From positions 8,487,368-8,551,367 of the forward strand of contig NC_087183.1 in NCBI RefSeq assembly GCF_035594125.1: 64,000 nt of DNA, in the 5' to 3' direction. Numbering within the stretch: the first letter of the stretch is position 1; every line of letters starts with the position of its first letter. The notes beneath the pieces were generated by a model. It was not told where the DNA came from. It ran no database searches and saw nothing but the letters and a program-made list of their open reading frames with translations. The stretch comes from Scylla paramamosain. Lineage: Eukaryota; Arthropoda; Malacostraca; Decapoda; Portunidae. The translations under genes were made by a program, and so were the position numbers. Of this stretch, positions 1 through 21,753 are shown piece after piece.

Positions 1-97
1 TCTATTAGTTTGTCTCTATATGTCGGTCTGTCTCTCTCTGTGTGTTTGTATGTATGTCTATAGCTGTTTGTGTTTATCTGTCTGTATGTCTGTCTGT

Positions 98-102
<5 letters not shown>

Positions 103-155
<53 letters not shown>
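103..155. repeat. (TC)n microsatellite
   Basis: Uninterrupted TC dinucleotides, preceded by degenerate TCTG/TGTA repeats from the window start. Short open frames over it are low-complexity artefacts. Confidence 0.97.
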
Positions 156-158
<3 letters not shown>

Positions 159-361
159 CACACCACGTCGCCACAAAGGGGAGATTACCTGCCATCACCA
201 CTACAATTGTGCCTCAGTAATTCTCGCTGGTATTACCTCCACTTTGCCTCCACGCCTGTCCTCCCTCCCTTCCTTCCTTCCTTTCTTCCTTTACTCTCCT
301 CCCTTCCTCTCATTCATCTAGGAAAAAAATAATAGAAGTGATGGTGGTGGTGGTGTTGGTG

Positions 362-363
362 GT

Positions 364-436
<73 letters not shown>

Positions 437-445
437 AAATTATAA

Positions 446-496
<51 letters not shown>

Positions 497-536
497 AAAT
501 TATAATAGTAGTAGTAGTAGTAGTAGTAGTAGCAGA

Positions 537-592
<56 letters not shown>
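362..592. repeat. (GTA)n / (AAT)n compound microsatellite
   Basis: Three GTA blocks are separated by two near-identical interruptions (GAAATTATAATA), so the array probably grew by duplicating a block together with its interruption. It then changes to AAT repeats from about 537. The long tyrosine-rich minus-strand frame is a repeat artefact. Confidence 0.95.
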
Positions 593-595
<3 letters not shown>

Positions 596-1297
596 TAATA
601 GTAAATAAACAAATAAACAGAACTAAAATGATAAATATATACGTGCATAAATATATTAATAAAAGAGGAATCCCGTTAAACTTGACTTTCTTTTCTGCAT
701 AATTTCAGCTTTACTCCAACATTCCAGTTTACGGGGATTATAATTTTCTCTCTTTTTTTTTTCTCTTTTTTTTTTTTTCTTCGCAGTAATCGCATGACCC
801 GGGATGGTCGCTCTGCCATGCTCAACTAATGCCGAGTTTTTAATTTTAGCAAAACTTTCGCTTATCTTGTCTTTTTCTTTCCAGTAAGCTTGAATTTTTG
901 TAGCATGGACTCGCAATTATAAGCTTCCACGGTCAAGGTTTGTTGTATCACAGTTGGGCTAAGTTTAGAAGAGCGGCATTAATGTACTTAACTTATTAAT
1001 AGAATGTGATGATACGTTAATACCTCTCGCACCAACGGGTATACCATTACACATTGCATAAATCCTTTCAAAAACATTACTTTTTTACGTGTTCTGCTTC
1101 TTGTTCGATAAATATGTTACTGTTATTATTAGTATTAGTATTAGTAGTATATACATGCGCATACTTTATCATTATTACTATTCTAGAGGTTACAAAAAAA
1201 TTAAGCAATAAAAATTCATCCGTTTCCAGTCCCTGAAAATTTCTTTGGATAGAAAAACAATGAAAGAGTTGGCTAATATGAGTTGTCTGTCTTGATA

Positions 1298-1300
<3 letters not shown>
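593..1300. other. no recognisable gene
   Basis: AT-rich unique sequence with T-runs (about 748-778). Short open frames have no recognisable domain and no convincing splice context. Confidence 0.6.

Positions 1301-1363
<63 letters not shown>
1301..1363. repeat. (CT)n microsatellite
   Basis: Long, nearly pure CT tract. Confidence 0.95.
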
Positions 1364-1366
<3 letters not shown>

Positions 1367-1848
1367 ACATGCTATTCATTATCTTGACCTGTCTTCTGAA
1401 ACGCTTTGCTCTCTTATCAGAAACCAAAGAGATGATTAGTCAGGTTCTCATACGAGTAGATGTTTTTTTTTAGACATACAATGCAGAATCTTTAATGAAC
1501 TGTCACCAGAATCACGAAAATACTCTCGAAAACCCAAATTACTCCCACTAGAGCCTGTTGAGGGTAGCAGAGATAAGGAACTTAAATATTACGATCACTA
1601 ACCTTTGTTAAAATTCCTCTTGCCAACGGGTACACAAATGAGGCGGTAAGTTATATAGTAATACTGCCCTATGCTATGCTATGTGATGTCTGCAGGATGT
1701 ATGAGCGCCTGGTATTGCTGGGTTTCACCTGCCGTGCTGTGTTGTATTTGCTATATTGTGTTGTGTGTGATTCCATGGCGCGCGGGTAACGGGACACTAA
1801 ATTCAAACCTCCCATACGTAATGCTGTGTTGGGACCTTCAGTGTTATG

Positions 1849-2100
1849 GTGCACAAGGTCAGTGGATGTAGTCGCTAAACTATACTGCACCACTGCGGCA
1901 ATGCACTATACTCTTGCTACAGTAATACACAAGTTACTGCCTACTCTTTACGGGCCATTCAAAGCCTCCCCGTGGTGCACAAGGCCAGTGGGTGCAGTAG
2001 TTATATTCTCCTGCACCAATACGATAATACACTATGCTCTTGTCACACCAATGCACTACTGTCACAGCGCACTCTTTCACTCGTCAATGCATTTGCTGTG
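1849..2100. repeat. degenerate ~125-bp tandem duplication
   Basis: The motif GGTGCACAAGG with CAGTGG downstream occurs at 1849 and again at 1974. The following sequence (a TGCACCA block, then an ACACTATGCTCTTG-like block) also aligns between copies with substitutions. Related TACACTATAC and CCATACCAAG motifs recur to about 2870, so the whole 1.85-2.9 kb interval looks like diverged satellite-like sequence. Confidence 0.6.
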
Positions 2101-2159
2101 CTTCTATGCTCTACGATATATTTGTGTCCCTGATTATGGGCATTTATCTTGGTACTAAT

Positions 2160-2490
2160 TGTTTTTATGTTTATATATATTTTTTTTTTCTCCTTGATTT
2201 CTTAATTTTATCTTCTTTATTCCTGCTTTATGCCTTCCTTCTTTTTTTTATTTCTTCCTTCTTTCTTTGTCTTTCATTTTTATTCTTTTACCTTTCTTCC
2301 TTCCTCCTTCATTTCAACCTTCTACCTTTTTTTCCTCCTTCCCTCATTTTTTCCCTGTATCATTCTTCCTTTATCCTCCATTTCTTTTTTTTACCTTTCT
2401 TCGTTCTTCCTTACTTCATTTCTTCTTTCCTCTCTTTCATTTCTTCCACTATTGTACCTTCCACCTCTCTCCCTTCCTCCATTCTTGGGT
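2160..2490. repeat. polypyrimidine (TTCC/TTTC-rich) tract
   Basis: About 330 bp of almost only T and C on the + strand. The phenylalanine/serine-rich open frames over it are compositional artefacts. Confidence 0.85.
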
Positions 2491-2889
2491 CACAAAACAC
2501 TGTTCCTCCTCTTCCCACAACACAAAACCCCTACACTCCCTCGCCATACCAAGACACTGCATACCAATCCCATACCAGCGCCACACTCCATTCCCCCAGA
2601 CGTGAGTGCACAATATACCACTGCACAAATACACTATACTTCTTCATGTCAAGACGCATTAGACAAGACACTTCTTTCTTCATACATCAATACACTTCAT
2701 CTTCTTCCTTCCCATTACACAATACTTCCTCACCATACCAAGGCGCTGTAGACAATACACTTAACTCTTTCATTACCCCTGACCTGCTCTCCTGCATACA
2801 CCAGTACGATATAATAAACAAATTTTTCCTTGCTACACAAATACACCATACACCATGCCAAGATACTTTGCTTAATATTGTATTCTTAC

Positions 2890-3625
2890 TTTCATAGTGC
2901 AGCTTATCACAGACAGCCTCGTAAGGACCAACATGTCTGCTGCTGCTGTGTTTATCCTCCTCCCTGTACTATTTTGTCCACACACCTGTACATTAATATA
3001 CCTATACTAATACCACCGTAGATTATAAACTCCTACACTCGTCTCGTTTCTTTTCATCCTCTTCCTCCTTTTTTTTTTTTTTATATATATAGAATTAGTT
3101 TCCATATCAGTTAGAATTGCTTTCCTAATAGACATGCAAGGTTCTTAAGCTTAGTCTGTTGCTTTGTCCTGTCTAATCCTAGTTAATTCTTCTCCCATAT
3201 TCGTCTCCTTTCCTTTCATCCCCCCACCCTTTTTTATAGAGCACAAGAATATAAGAACATAAAAAAATAGTAAAACTGCAAAAAAAAAAACATTAGATTT
3301 ACACGTGGCAGTCCCTGTATTTAGGTAGAATTAGTCTCTAACTTAACAGACACGTAAGGATCTGAAGGTCCTTTTGGATATCTTATGAAATCTTATGTGA
3401 TTCCCCTCTTCCGTGTCCTTCGTGCTCCTTCTCGTCCTCTCTCGTCCTCCTGTCACTATGCGGCATTACATCACACTAAGTCCGAAAGAAACAGCGACAA
3501 ACACCTGATTACTGCTTTGTTCCGCGTGTTCTCTCGTTCATGGTCACAACTTTCTTCTCAGTAAATGGGTTTCTGCGAAGGAACGGTCTTTTTAATGCGT
3601 ATTTCCGTTTTCTTTATGTTTCTTG
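2890..3625. other. no recognisable gene
   Basis: Unique AT-rich sequence with T-runs and A-runs (for example 3069-3082 and 3279-3290). I see no exon or RNA gene. Confidence 0.55.
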
Positions 3626-3627
3626 TG

Positions 3628-3628
<1 letters not shown>

Positions 3629-3692
<64 letters not shown>
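3629..3692. repeat. (TC)n microsatellite
   Basis: Pure CT/TC tract. Confidence 0.96.
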
Positions 3693-3695
<3 letters not shown>

Positions 3696-3999
3696 GTGAC
3701 TGAGCTAAAAGTTTAAGTAAAACAGAGAAACTTCTTAAGTAAGCGTGTTCTTTTTTGCACGTTTTAATTCTTTTCTCCATTGTATAACTAATTAGTATCC
3801 GTGGGACGTGTTCTGGTGTTCTCATGTTTTTCTTCACCTCAAGACTAACACTAACAAAAGGATGTGACTGCAGCTTCCGTCAACACAATGCATGCCGTTA
3901 TGACCGCCCTTAAGTTTAATGTCTCGCAATTTCGAGTATCTTTAATCCCTTCGTCTGTTCCAAGAGAATACAATAAGGAACGTGTCATTTTGATTCTTA

Positions 4000-4040
<41 letters not shown>
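4000..4040. repeat. (CTA)n microsatellite
   Basis: About 13 CTA units ending in CCACCAATATTA. It is the reverse complement class of the TAG array at 362. Confidence 0.93.
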
Positions 4041-4045
<5 letters not shown>

Positions 4046-4150
4046 ATATTACTCTTCTTGAAGCCACCAACACTATGGACCCCCCTCTGACCCACTTCTT
4101 TCCTTATTAATCATTCAGTAGCTACCACCACCTCCACTGCTTCACGCCTC

Positions 4151-4156
<6 letters not shown>

Positions 4157-4184
<28 letters not shown>
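4157..4184. repeat. (CA)n microsatellite
   Basis: About 14 CA units. Confidence 0.93.
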
Positions 4185-4186
<2 letters not shown>

Positions 4187-4328
4187 GGATACAAGAATTT
4201 ATATGATGAACTTTTTTTAAAGGAGAGACGTTAAAATTCAGTTTTCCAGACAGGGTAATGAACCAGTGGAGTATAGCTATTACTGGAAGCTACGTGGGTC
4301 ATAAAGTTCCATAGTTAAAAATAGTAAT

Positions 4329-4427
4329 AACAACAACAACAACAACAACAGCAACATTTGTAATGATAACAGCAACAACAACAACAACAATATTAACAAC
4401 AACAACAACAACAACAACAACAATATT

Positions 4428-4461
<34 letters not shown>
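4329..4461. repeat. (AAC)n microsatellite with repeated interruptions
   Basis: AAC triplets are interrupted by AGC variants and by two copies of AATATTAAC. This indicates block duplication. Confidence 0.93.
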
Positions 4462-4463
<2 letters not shown>

Positions 4464-4540
4464 TAAATATATAACGCAGTATGTTAAGACTGAAAACAAG
4501 CTTGACTGAATCTTGAAAAAAATAAATAAATAAAATAAGG

Positions 4541-4543
4541 AAA

Positions 4544-4590
<47 letters not shown>

Positions 4591-4660
4591 ACGCACCTGG
4601 TATGTGTCCTTCCACCACCACCACCACCACCACCATCATCATCACCACCACCACCATCAG
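4541..4660. repeat. (AC)n and (CCA)n microsatellites
   Basis: An AC tract (about 4542-4586) is followed after about 25 bp by CCA/TCA triplets (about 4610-4660). Poly-His or poly-Val frames are artefacts. Confidence 0.93.
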
Positions 4661-4779
4661 CACCATGACGGGCCGGCCAGCCAGCACCATTGCAGTCTCG
4701 CCCAGTATCCTCATGAAGGCACATCTTACATGGTATTTCACGTGTTACTCATCTCCGCTATCCCACAACACCGCCGCTT

Positions 4780-5629
4780 CATTCCTCACTATCAAATTTT
4801 CTCTTTTTTTTTCTTTCACTCCTTTTTAGTATAGATTTTCAACGTTTTAATGAATATATGTTCCCTACTTCCCTTGTCGGGTCCTGTAACACTGTTTTTA
4901 CTACAAATTCATAACGTTGCACCTGCTAATTACACCTGTCGTTACCATCAGGTATGCAATCAACTCTAATAACGTAATCAACCTGAAATTTCTTTAGTGT
5001 TCAAAGTTTCCGAACTGTGAACTAAGCACTGTCACTCTTTACTTCCACGTGTCCCTTGAGCGTTGAGTATTATCCTGCAGGTGACGCGTCGGGCGAGTGG
5101 TGAAGAGGGATTGGCACAAGGGGAAGCTAAATAAATACACATACTCACTACACGAGCTCCGCGGCACCACTGGCAGCGCCGCGAGGACACCACATGGTCC
5201 TGCCGCGACTAAGCCCAGGCTGTCATACTGCACGCATGCATGCACACACACACATACACACACACACCTATGCCGCTATATTTACAACCACTAATTACAA
5301 TGATAACCTGCTAATTTCAGCCTTGATGCAGTGTATATATTGTTAAATCGTCTTGCCTCCCACGGTGGTGTTAGTGTAAGACTGTGTTTTGTAGCAAGCT
5401 GTGCTAACCGGTTGTCACAGCGAGGGGTTCTCTGCCGCTTCTTTGTAACTTATTACGCTAACTTCTCCACGCGGTCCACGAAGAAAACATTATGTAAATC
5501 AAACTTCATCTACCCTAACAAAATTAATATTACCACCGCGTAAGCTTACGAGGAGATATATTTAGGTAACCTCACTTCTTGTATCTGTTCCTATCTTTAT
5601 TCCTTTCTCTTATTAATGTATCTTGTTAG
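4780..5629. other. no recognisable gene
   Basis: Mixed-composition sequence with a short CA tract near 5242-5270. Short frames on both strands around 5040-5540 lack domain similarity or paired splice sites. Confidence 0.5.
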
Positions 5630-5935
5630 CCACGGGAGAGATGTGGGAGGCAGGGATGCAACAGAGGGAAGAAAGAATAGGAGGAGGGGAGCGGTAAGAA
5701 AGAAGAAGGTATGGAGGGATGGGACAGGGAGAGGTGAAAAAAGGAGAGATGAGAATGGATAGCAGGTGATGGAAAGGTAAAGGAACAGTGCAGGGATGGT
5801 GAGGGGGAGGGGAGTGGAAGGAAAGAGAGGGTGGATCATGAAGGGGACGGAAGGGGATGGGGTGGAGGACAGCGGTAGGGAGGATAGAGGAGATGGGAAG
5901 GGGGGATATGTTGGGGCGCAGGGAAGAGGCAGGTG
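5630..5935 (+). repeat. polypurine (GA/GGGA-rich) block
   Basis: About 300 bp with strong purine asymmetry on the + strand (GGGAGG, GGAAGG, GGTGGAGG motifs). It is not a simple repeat and is not obviously coding. Confidence 0.8.
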
Positions 5936-5994
5936 GTGGCTGGATGGTGTTGTTTGGTGAGGTTGCTAGGCGACGTATCTGACACCTGTGGTTA

Positions 5995-6034
5995 TGACGT
6001 CATATGCCGTGATGTCATGTCTGGTGTGACGTCA
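5995..6034. promoter_or_regulatory. cluster of three CRE-like sites
   Basis: Two perfect CREB/ATF octamers TGACGTCA lie at 5995-6002 and 6027-6034. A one-mismatch copy, TGATGTCA, lies at 6010-6017. Site starts are 15 and 17 bp apart. CREB/ATF bZIP binding to this octamer is established. Function here is an inference, since no gene is recognised within 2 kb. Confidence 0.45.
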
Positions 6035-6419
6035 CTCTTGGTGTATTGGCACTGTAATGTCAACAACGCAGACGGGACCTGCGGTGATGGCAGCTAATGT
6101 TGCCAGCCAGACGGGTGAACAATGACGGTAGGGTACATGCGTGCTGAGGCCAGGCGTAAAGAACACACTTGTACTTCCCCACGCTTCCCTGTAGTGAACA
6201 GCTCCACATACTCACCGGGGAATCACATCCTTCTGAAAATTCGTTCCAATCGTTCTCTTATTTTTGTATGATTTTTCTTTGATAAATTCCGATGGCTGCA
6301 ATCAATCTGTCAATCATGTTTATTGTAAAATACTAGTTTTTTTTTTTTTTTCTTCTTCTTAATATAAGATTAAAGATTATTGTTAAATGTTGGAAATGGT
6401 CCTTAAGCGGTTGAGTCTC

Positions 6420-6902
6420 GTCCACACCAGGATATAATGGAACCAGTGCTTGCAAACATCTGAATAAACACTTTTGAAACACTCACTTTTCCATCAGTCA
6501 ATCCATCATCAACTCATCCATCTAGCTACCCATCCGTCCATCCATCCATACATCCATCCATCTATCCATACATCCATCTATCTATCCATCCAGCACCCAT
6601 CCATCCATTCATCCGCCCACCCTTCTATCAACCCATCCATCCATCTGTCTATCCACTCATAAATCCATTCATCTATCCGTTCATCCATCCATCCATCTAT
6701 CCACTCATACACCCATTCATCTATCCATTCACACATCCATCCATTTACTCATCTATCCATCCACTTACCCATTTATCCACCCATCCATCTATCCACTCAT
6801 TCATCCATCCATTAATCAGTCCTTGAAAATTCAAATGTTTTCCAAATGTTTGCAAACAGTTGGGCAACATTTAACAAACCATTTGGAAACATTGGTGTGG
6901 AC
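6420..6902. mobile_element. putative non-autonomous element enclosing a CCAT array
   Basis: A perfect 10-bp inverted repeat, GTCCACACCA at 6420-6429 and TGGTGTGGAC at 6893-6902, brackets the interval. Palindromic TTTGCAAAC motifs sit inside both ends (about 6450-6460 and 6849-6858). The interior is mostly a CCAT tetranucleotide array. The architecture resembles a MITE with a satellite-like core, but no target-site duplication is evident. Confidence 0.35.
6490..6815. repeat. (CCAT)n tetranucleotide array
   Basis: Degenerate CATC/CCAT units with interspersed CACCC and TTCAT variants run for about 330 bp. Confidence 0.9.
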
Positions 6903-7796
6903 AGGCTTTTATCAGTCTTCCATTGACCCAACACTACCACTACGCACATGAGGAAACGGGCAGTGATTAAGTTAATAATAATGTTGAGGGGATGGCAAAG
7001 CTACACTGTGCTATATTAGTAAATTGCTGTTTGCAGTACGGCAGATACTGGATAACTTGCCTATATGATTGCTGGAGGTGAGCGAAAAAGCCTGCCCCCA
7101 TGTTGCCACGCTTCCTGGGGACTGAAGGTTGCCTCATCTCACCGTACTCCACAAGTCCACAGCTTTCTTACTCGCACTTGAGCAGTCTACCCATGTAACA
7201 AACAGTGCATGCGGTACGCTTTATGAGTACTTACCATTACACTATGTAACAAAATTTCACTTTTATCTTGTTCTTGACCCCAAACCATAATTTCCCAGTT
7301 ATTTTCATCTAAACAAAATAGAAAAAAAAAGTTTTGATCCTAAAACTTTTTTTTTTTGTGGTTAGAACAATGAATTTACATTTTTGTCGTATTTCATTAT
7401 AGTATGGGTTGCTATTGGTTTTCATGTCAGGTAAAGACCTTTGCAAAGTCTCAACTGCTTGTCTAATTGCTTTTGAAATGTTACAAATAAATTAAAACAA
7501 TGAAAGAAAGAATATAAAGTGCAGAAATAAAATAAATTCAAAAAATATATATGCATTAAGAAATTTAAAATAGATTGTAAATTTCACTTAGTACGTGAGA
7601 CGAAAGAAATGAATGATAGGTTGGAGTCAGACACAACCGGCACAGGCCTCCTTGCTGAGCCACATTTACCACACCAGGTAGCAGTAGTCAACAAATCGCA
7701 TCTCTCCCGACATTTTTCAGCGCGGCGGCTGATTATTTTATTCTTCTGGCTCTTGGCGGCTCTGCGTTCACGCGGCGATCATCTTGCCCATTAGAG
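6903..7796. other. no recognisable gene
   Basis: AT-rich unique sequence. Short frames (about 6967-7152 minus and 7609-7794 plus) show no recognisable domain. Confidence 0.5.
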
Positions 7797-8250
7797 TGGA
7801 CGGTCTTCCTACTATAAAGAGTCCTTAGTATGGTAGTATGGTGTTTCACAAAACTGTCATCTACACTATTCCTATTTTCATAAATGATCTCTGTCAAACC
7901 TATTGCCCTATCCATTCTTACATCGATGATTCAACTCAGTAATTCTCTTCATTTTTTCTGACGCCCAACTCAATAGAAATTGAATAATGAAAAAACAGAT
8001 ATGCCTAATTTATGAGCTTTCTATAATTTCAGAATGGAGCAGAGCAAACCTAGTCTTGTGCAATGTCTCAAAATTGGTTCCTCCATCTATCCATTCGAAA
8101 CAAATATTCCAGACAACCATCCTCTCTTCGACTACTCCTTTCTGTTTACTGTACACTGAACGTATCTTGGACTGGTCTTCACTCAAAATCTTAACTAAAA
8201 ATTTCGTATATCTTCTCTTGCTGAAACTGTGTCGCCCACCCGCCTCGTGT
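7797..8250 (+). mobile_element. decayed Jockey-like RT fragment
   Basis: Translated pieces align with the RT domain of the elements at 23.4 and 46.7 kb. An IFINDL...CPIHSY segment followed by IDD instead of ADD occupies about 7873-7932, and an EWSRANLVL segment starts at about 8031. The upstream DNA also aligns from GGACGGTC at 7797. Frame changes, stops and loss of the catalytic YADD alanine mark it as an old relic truncated at both ends. Confidence 0.7.
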
Positions 8251-8539
8251 GTGTGTGTGTTTAATAATTTCTATGCCGTAAATGTTTATGTAAAATTACA
8301 TAATATCGCTGGTGCTGTTAACAACGTGAAATTTCGTGTTGCGTTGCGTAAACATGACACCACGTGTGTTGGTACAGTGTTGCCAATTTTACAAAGTTCA
8401 ATAAATGTTATTTTACAATATAGCCTCATATTTACATTATTATTTCAATGTAATTTTATATGTATATTTAGCAATAGATATATCTGCATTTTTATCGACA
8501 ACTATTATTCCTTCCTCCTGTTGAACTAGTACATTTCTG

Positions 8540-8891
8540 TTAAGTGTCAACAGCGGCCGCCGATGTAACAGAGGCCGCCGCCGAAATAAGAGCAGTAAGC
8601 AACGGCAGATCACTTCCTATGGCCTTGGACTTTATAGTGTGACTATGTTGACACTTTCCCACACCCACAAGACAGGGATGTGCGTGTGAGATGAGAACGT
8701 GCTGGCGTGGGGAGACTGTCAATGAGTGGTGTTTGTGTGACGTCAAAGAGAAGTGGCGGGAAGTTTTGCAGCGGGCGACATTACACAACAGGACCGCTGG
8801 GCAAGAGGGTGCAGCCGCTGTACCACCAAGCCAACCAGTTTAGACAGGTGAGTGGAGGAGGTGTGACGCATACAGTGAGTGAAGCCAAGAG
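8540..8891 (+). promoter_or_regulatory. candidate promoter / 5' leader exon of the WDR76-like gene
   Basis: GC-richer than its surroundings. It contains a CRE-like TGACGTCA at 8739-8746. Two good splice donors follow: CAG|GTGAGT near 8847 and GAG|GTAAGT near 8892. Either could splice to the acceptor at 9557, giving a non-coding leader for the ATG at 9567. A 62-codon frame starting at 8707 overlaps it but has no recognised domain. Transcript evidence is absent. Confidence 0.35.
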
Positions 8892-8999
8892 GTAAGTCGC
8901 AAACAATAGCTATTTGGGGTGGACATACGTTAATACTGATTTTCTTATTTCTCTTTGTATGAGTTTCATTTTCCCTAACAGTATAATTGAATAATTGCA

Positions 9000-9066
9000 C
9001 CCAGCAGTATAGCAGGTTAGGTTAGATTACAACCTTCAGTCTAACCTAACCTGCCGATCTGCTGGG
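9000..9066. repeat. 67-bp stepped hairpin with TTAGG-like arms
   Basis: Nested perfect inverted repeats: an outer 8 bp (9000-9007 with 9059-9066), a symmetric 4-nt internal loop on each side, then an inner 15 bp (9012-9026 with 9040-9054) containing GGTTAGGTTAG. A 13-nt loop caps it. It lies in the probable first intron of the WDR76-like gene. Confidence 0.75.
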
Positions 9067-9566
9067 AGCTGTCAATGTTATTTATTTATTTATTTGTTTT
9101 ATTTATTTTATTTATATTTATTTTTTCTTTAAAAAATAAGTAAATAAAATCATTATTAACGCATGCCCACTACTGTTTGTGGAGGAAGTATTCTTAAGAT
9201 ATGCAAGCCAAGGCAATTGTTAGGCATTAAAAACCCAAACACTTGTTTTGTTCACTTTATGGTAGTCGAAAGACTTTAAAAAATTATTAGGTATATACAT
9301 AATTTTAACACTTTCAAATGAACTGCCAGCAGATGGTGTTGCAGGGAAGATGCAGTGCCTAAAATGAAGTAATAAAAGCAATACAGAGCCTTGGTGTTGC
9401 TTAATTTAAATGTAGTAACATCATTCCTGCATAAAGTGAAGAGCAAGCCATTTATATTCTTATGAATGAGTAGGCATAGTTGGTAGGATTTTATTTCTCA
9501 GTAACCAAAAGATGATTTTTGCATTATTGTTATAAAGAAATGTTTGTGCTTCTGCAGGACAACAGA

Positions 9567-19654
<10,088 letters not shown>

Positions 19655-19879
19655 GTCATCCACAGAGGTGGATACATCCACAGACATACCTAAAGATGAT
19701 ATGTACCTGCATATACTTACATAGTTTTAAGATACAGAAGAAGAGCTATTATGTTTTCCAATCTTTGTGTTTCTAGCTTGGCTATACATTTTTAAAATGT
19801 TTCTTCCATTAACTACTTTTGTATCCAAGTTGCTCCACATTTATATATGTTTCCACATTTATATATTCATATATGTTAA

Positions 19880-20090
19880 AGGCCTTATTTTTTTGTTATC
19901 CCTCCTGCTTGTTGTTTTTCAACATTCTTTTGTAGCCTCTTGGATCTCCCAAGTTCCACTTAAACAAATCTTCTCTGCCTACTTTCTATAATCCCTTCAA
20001 AATCCTATACACTGATCAGATCAGCCTGCTTTCCTCTAGGCTTCAAGTTTTCAATTTTAAAGCCTCTTCTTATACAGTAAATTTGTTTGA
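19880..20090 (-). mobile_element. antisense LINE C-terminal relic
   Basis: The minus strand reads SVYRILKGL, a stop, KVGREDLFKWNLGDPRGYKR, then MLKNNK. This matches the post-RT region of LINE ORF2 proteins (DLIxVYKILKG...R.Y-type motif). Stops and frame changes are present. Confidence 0.65.
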
Positions 20091-21727
20091 CATGGAGCCA
20101 TTTAGTTGCTGCTCTTTGCATTTTATCTTCCTCATACTCATTATGCAGTCTCATACATCTAGTACAAATTTGTGAATGGCCCATGCAGGTTCCACCTAAA
20201 CATCCAGCAGGGAATGTTGTACTGCACCTGCATTTTCAGCCACTCATTGACCTCTGTCTTTTTCACAACTACAGTATATCCTTATTGAATTGCAGCTGTA
20301 CTTTATTGTGCCCGATAGGCATCTTATATTTTGAATTGCTTATTATAATTATAAATACTGACTGCAGTTTATATGTGAGTATTCAATTGTATCTATCTAG
20401 TTATTATATACAAGGCCTGAGTTAAACTCATCTCATCCTGTCTCCATATTATATAAGTTCAGTTTTTCTTTAGTTGATACAAATTCTTCACTTCTGTCAC
20501 CTCTTCTAGTCCATTATAAATAATATTTTCTCTAGAGAAAGCAGTAATATTATCCTTTCCTCGACTTTTTAGTGCCTTCTCAGTCTCTTTTTTTTCTCAT
20601 TAATTATAGTTTTTTTCTATTTTTATCTCTTCTTTCTTGAAATGTTGATATTTCCATTGCTTTTAATCTTTCTTTGTATGTTAGATTTTCTAACTGCAAT
20701 AGCAATCTTGGTTGCTATTCTTTATTTTCTTTTTAAAATGTATACCTCATTCGGAAAAATCTCCATTTTTACGTATATGTTCCACATAAGTACAGAAGTA
20801 GTGGAAACACAAGTACACTGGTAGCCAGAATGGCAAGGTGGATTTTTGTGTTAGTATTATTTTAAGGATCATGTCAAGGAAAGTGCACATTCCAGTAAAT
20901 CATGTGAGTATTGTGCAGAGGTGATAGTTTTTCTCATACTACTTTTGAGTACACATGATGCCCATTCCTGCAAACTTCTCCAGAAAGGATATGGTGGCAA
21001 TGGTAGGTGCAGTGTTTTAAAATCTCAACTAGCTGCTTGTATGCTACAAGATATTTTCTTCAAGAATTTGAATTTCAGTTCACTGAATTTCAGTTAACAA
21101 AAAATTTCTTTTAATTAAAAGAAACATTACTTATATGTCACCATATGTCTTAAGGAACATATGTAAATTTTTAAAAATGTCATATTCTATAATAAAAAGA
21201 AAATGTAAATCAAGTTGTATAATTCATGCACATACACATTTACACACTAATAATTAATTGAATAAGGATAAAAAAAATTAACATATACATTGCACATTCT
21301 TTGGTGGCATTCCATAGCCACGTGCTGTATGGCTCAACTGCAGTCCCTGTGTGTTGTAAAACTCAACAAAATGTGACAGAATAAGGGAAATTTGAATCCC
21401 TTTCTCTGTGTCCTAATTCCTTTAGAAAAACATGTCATTGATGTTTTGTAGCTGCTATTTGCTCAGTGTTAGCTCTCAGTCTGAATCAGATGTGTAATTT
21501 AAGAAATTCTAAGTGCAGATATTTTTGTGTGGAAAAGTTATGTAAGTGCCACCCCAGCCATTTTTTTGTAATACCACATTACACTATTTTGACCCATCCT
21601 CCTCACAAGCAAAGTCTGATACATTAAAATTGTTCTGGCAGTAAGGCTGAAAGTTTCATAAAAGGAAGTTTTTTTTTTAGTCTATGCTACAAGCAGTTCC
21701 CATGCCTAACTCAGGGTATGAATTAAG

Positions 21728-21753
21728 GGCTGAGTCAGCTGGCTGACTCAGCC
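21728..21753. promoter_or_regulatory. palindromic pair of Maf/AP-1-like sites
   Basis: A perfect 12-bp inverted repeat with a 2-bp spacer: GGCTGAGTCAGC, then TG, then GCTGACTCAGCC. Each arm holds a TGA(G/C)TCA AP-1 core flanked by GC, close to the Maf recognition element TGCTGAGTCAGCA. Its role is unknown, and it lies about 2 kb downstream of WDR76. Confidence 0.45.

Noticed and set aside
310..648. 112-codon tyrosine-rich minus-strand frame
   Set aside because: Translation of GTA/AAT microsatellites; no gene signals.
8707..8895. 62-codon ORF as the WDR76 N-terminus
   Set aside because: No family similarity. It reads across two good donor sites, and the 9567 ATG after an acceptor gives a consistent frame.
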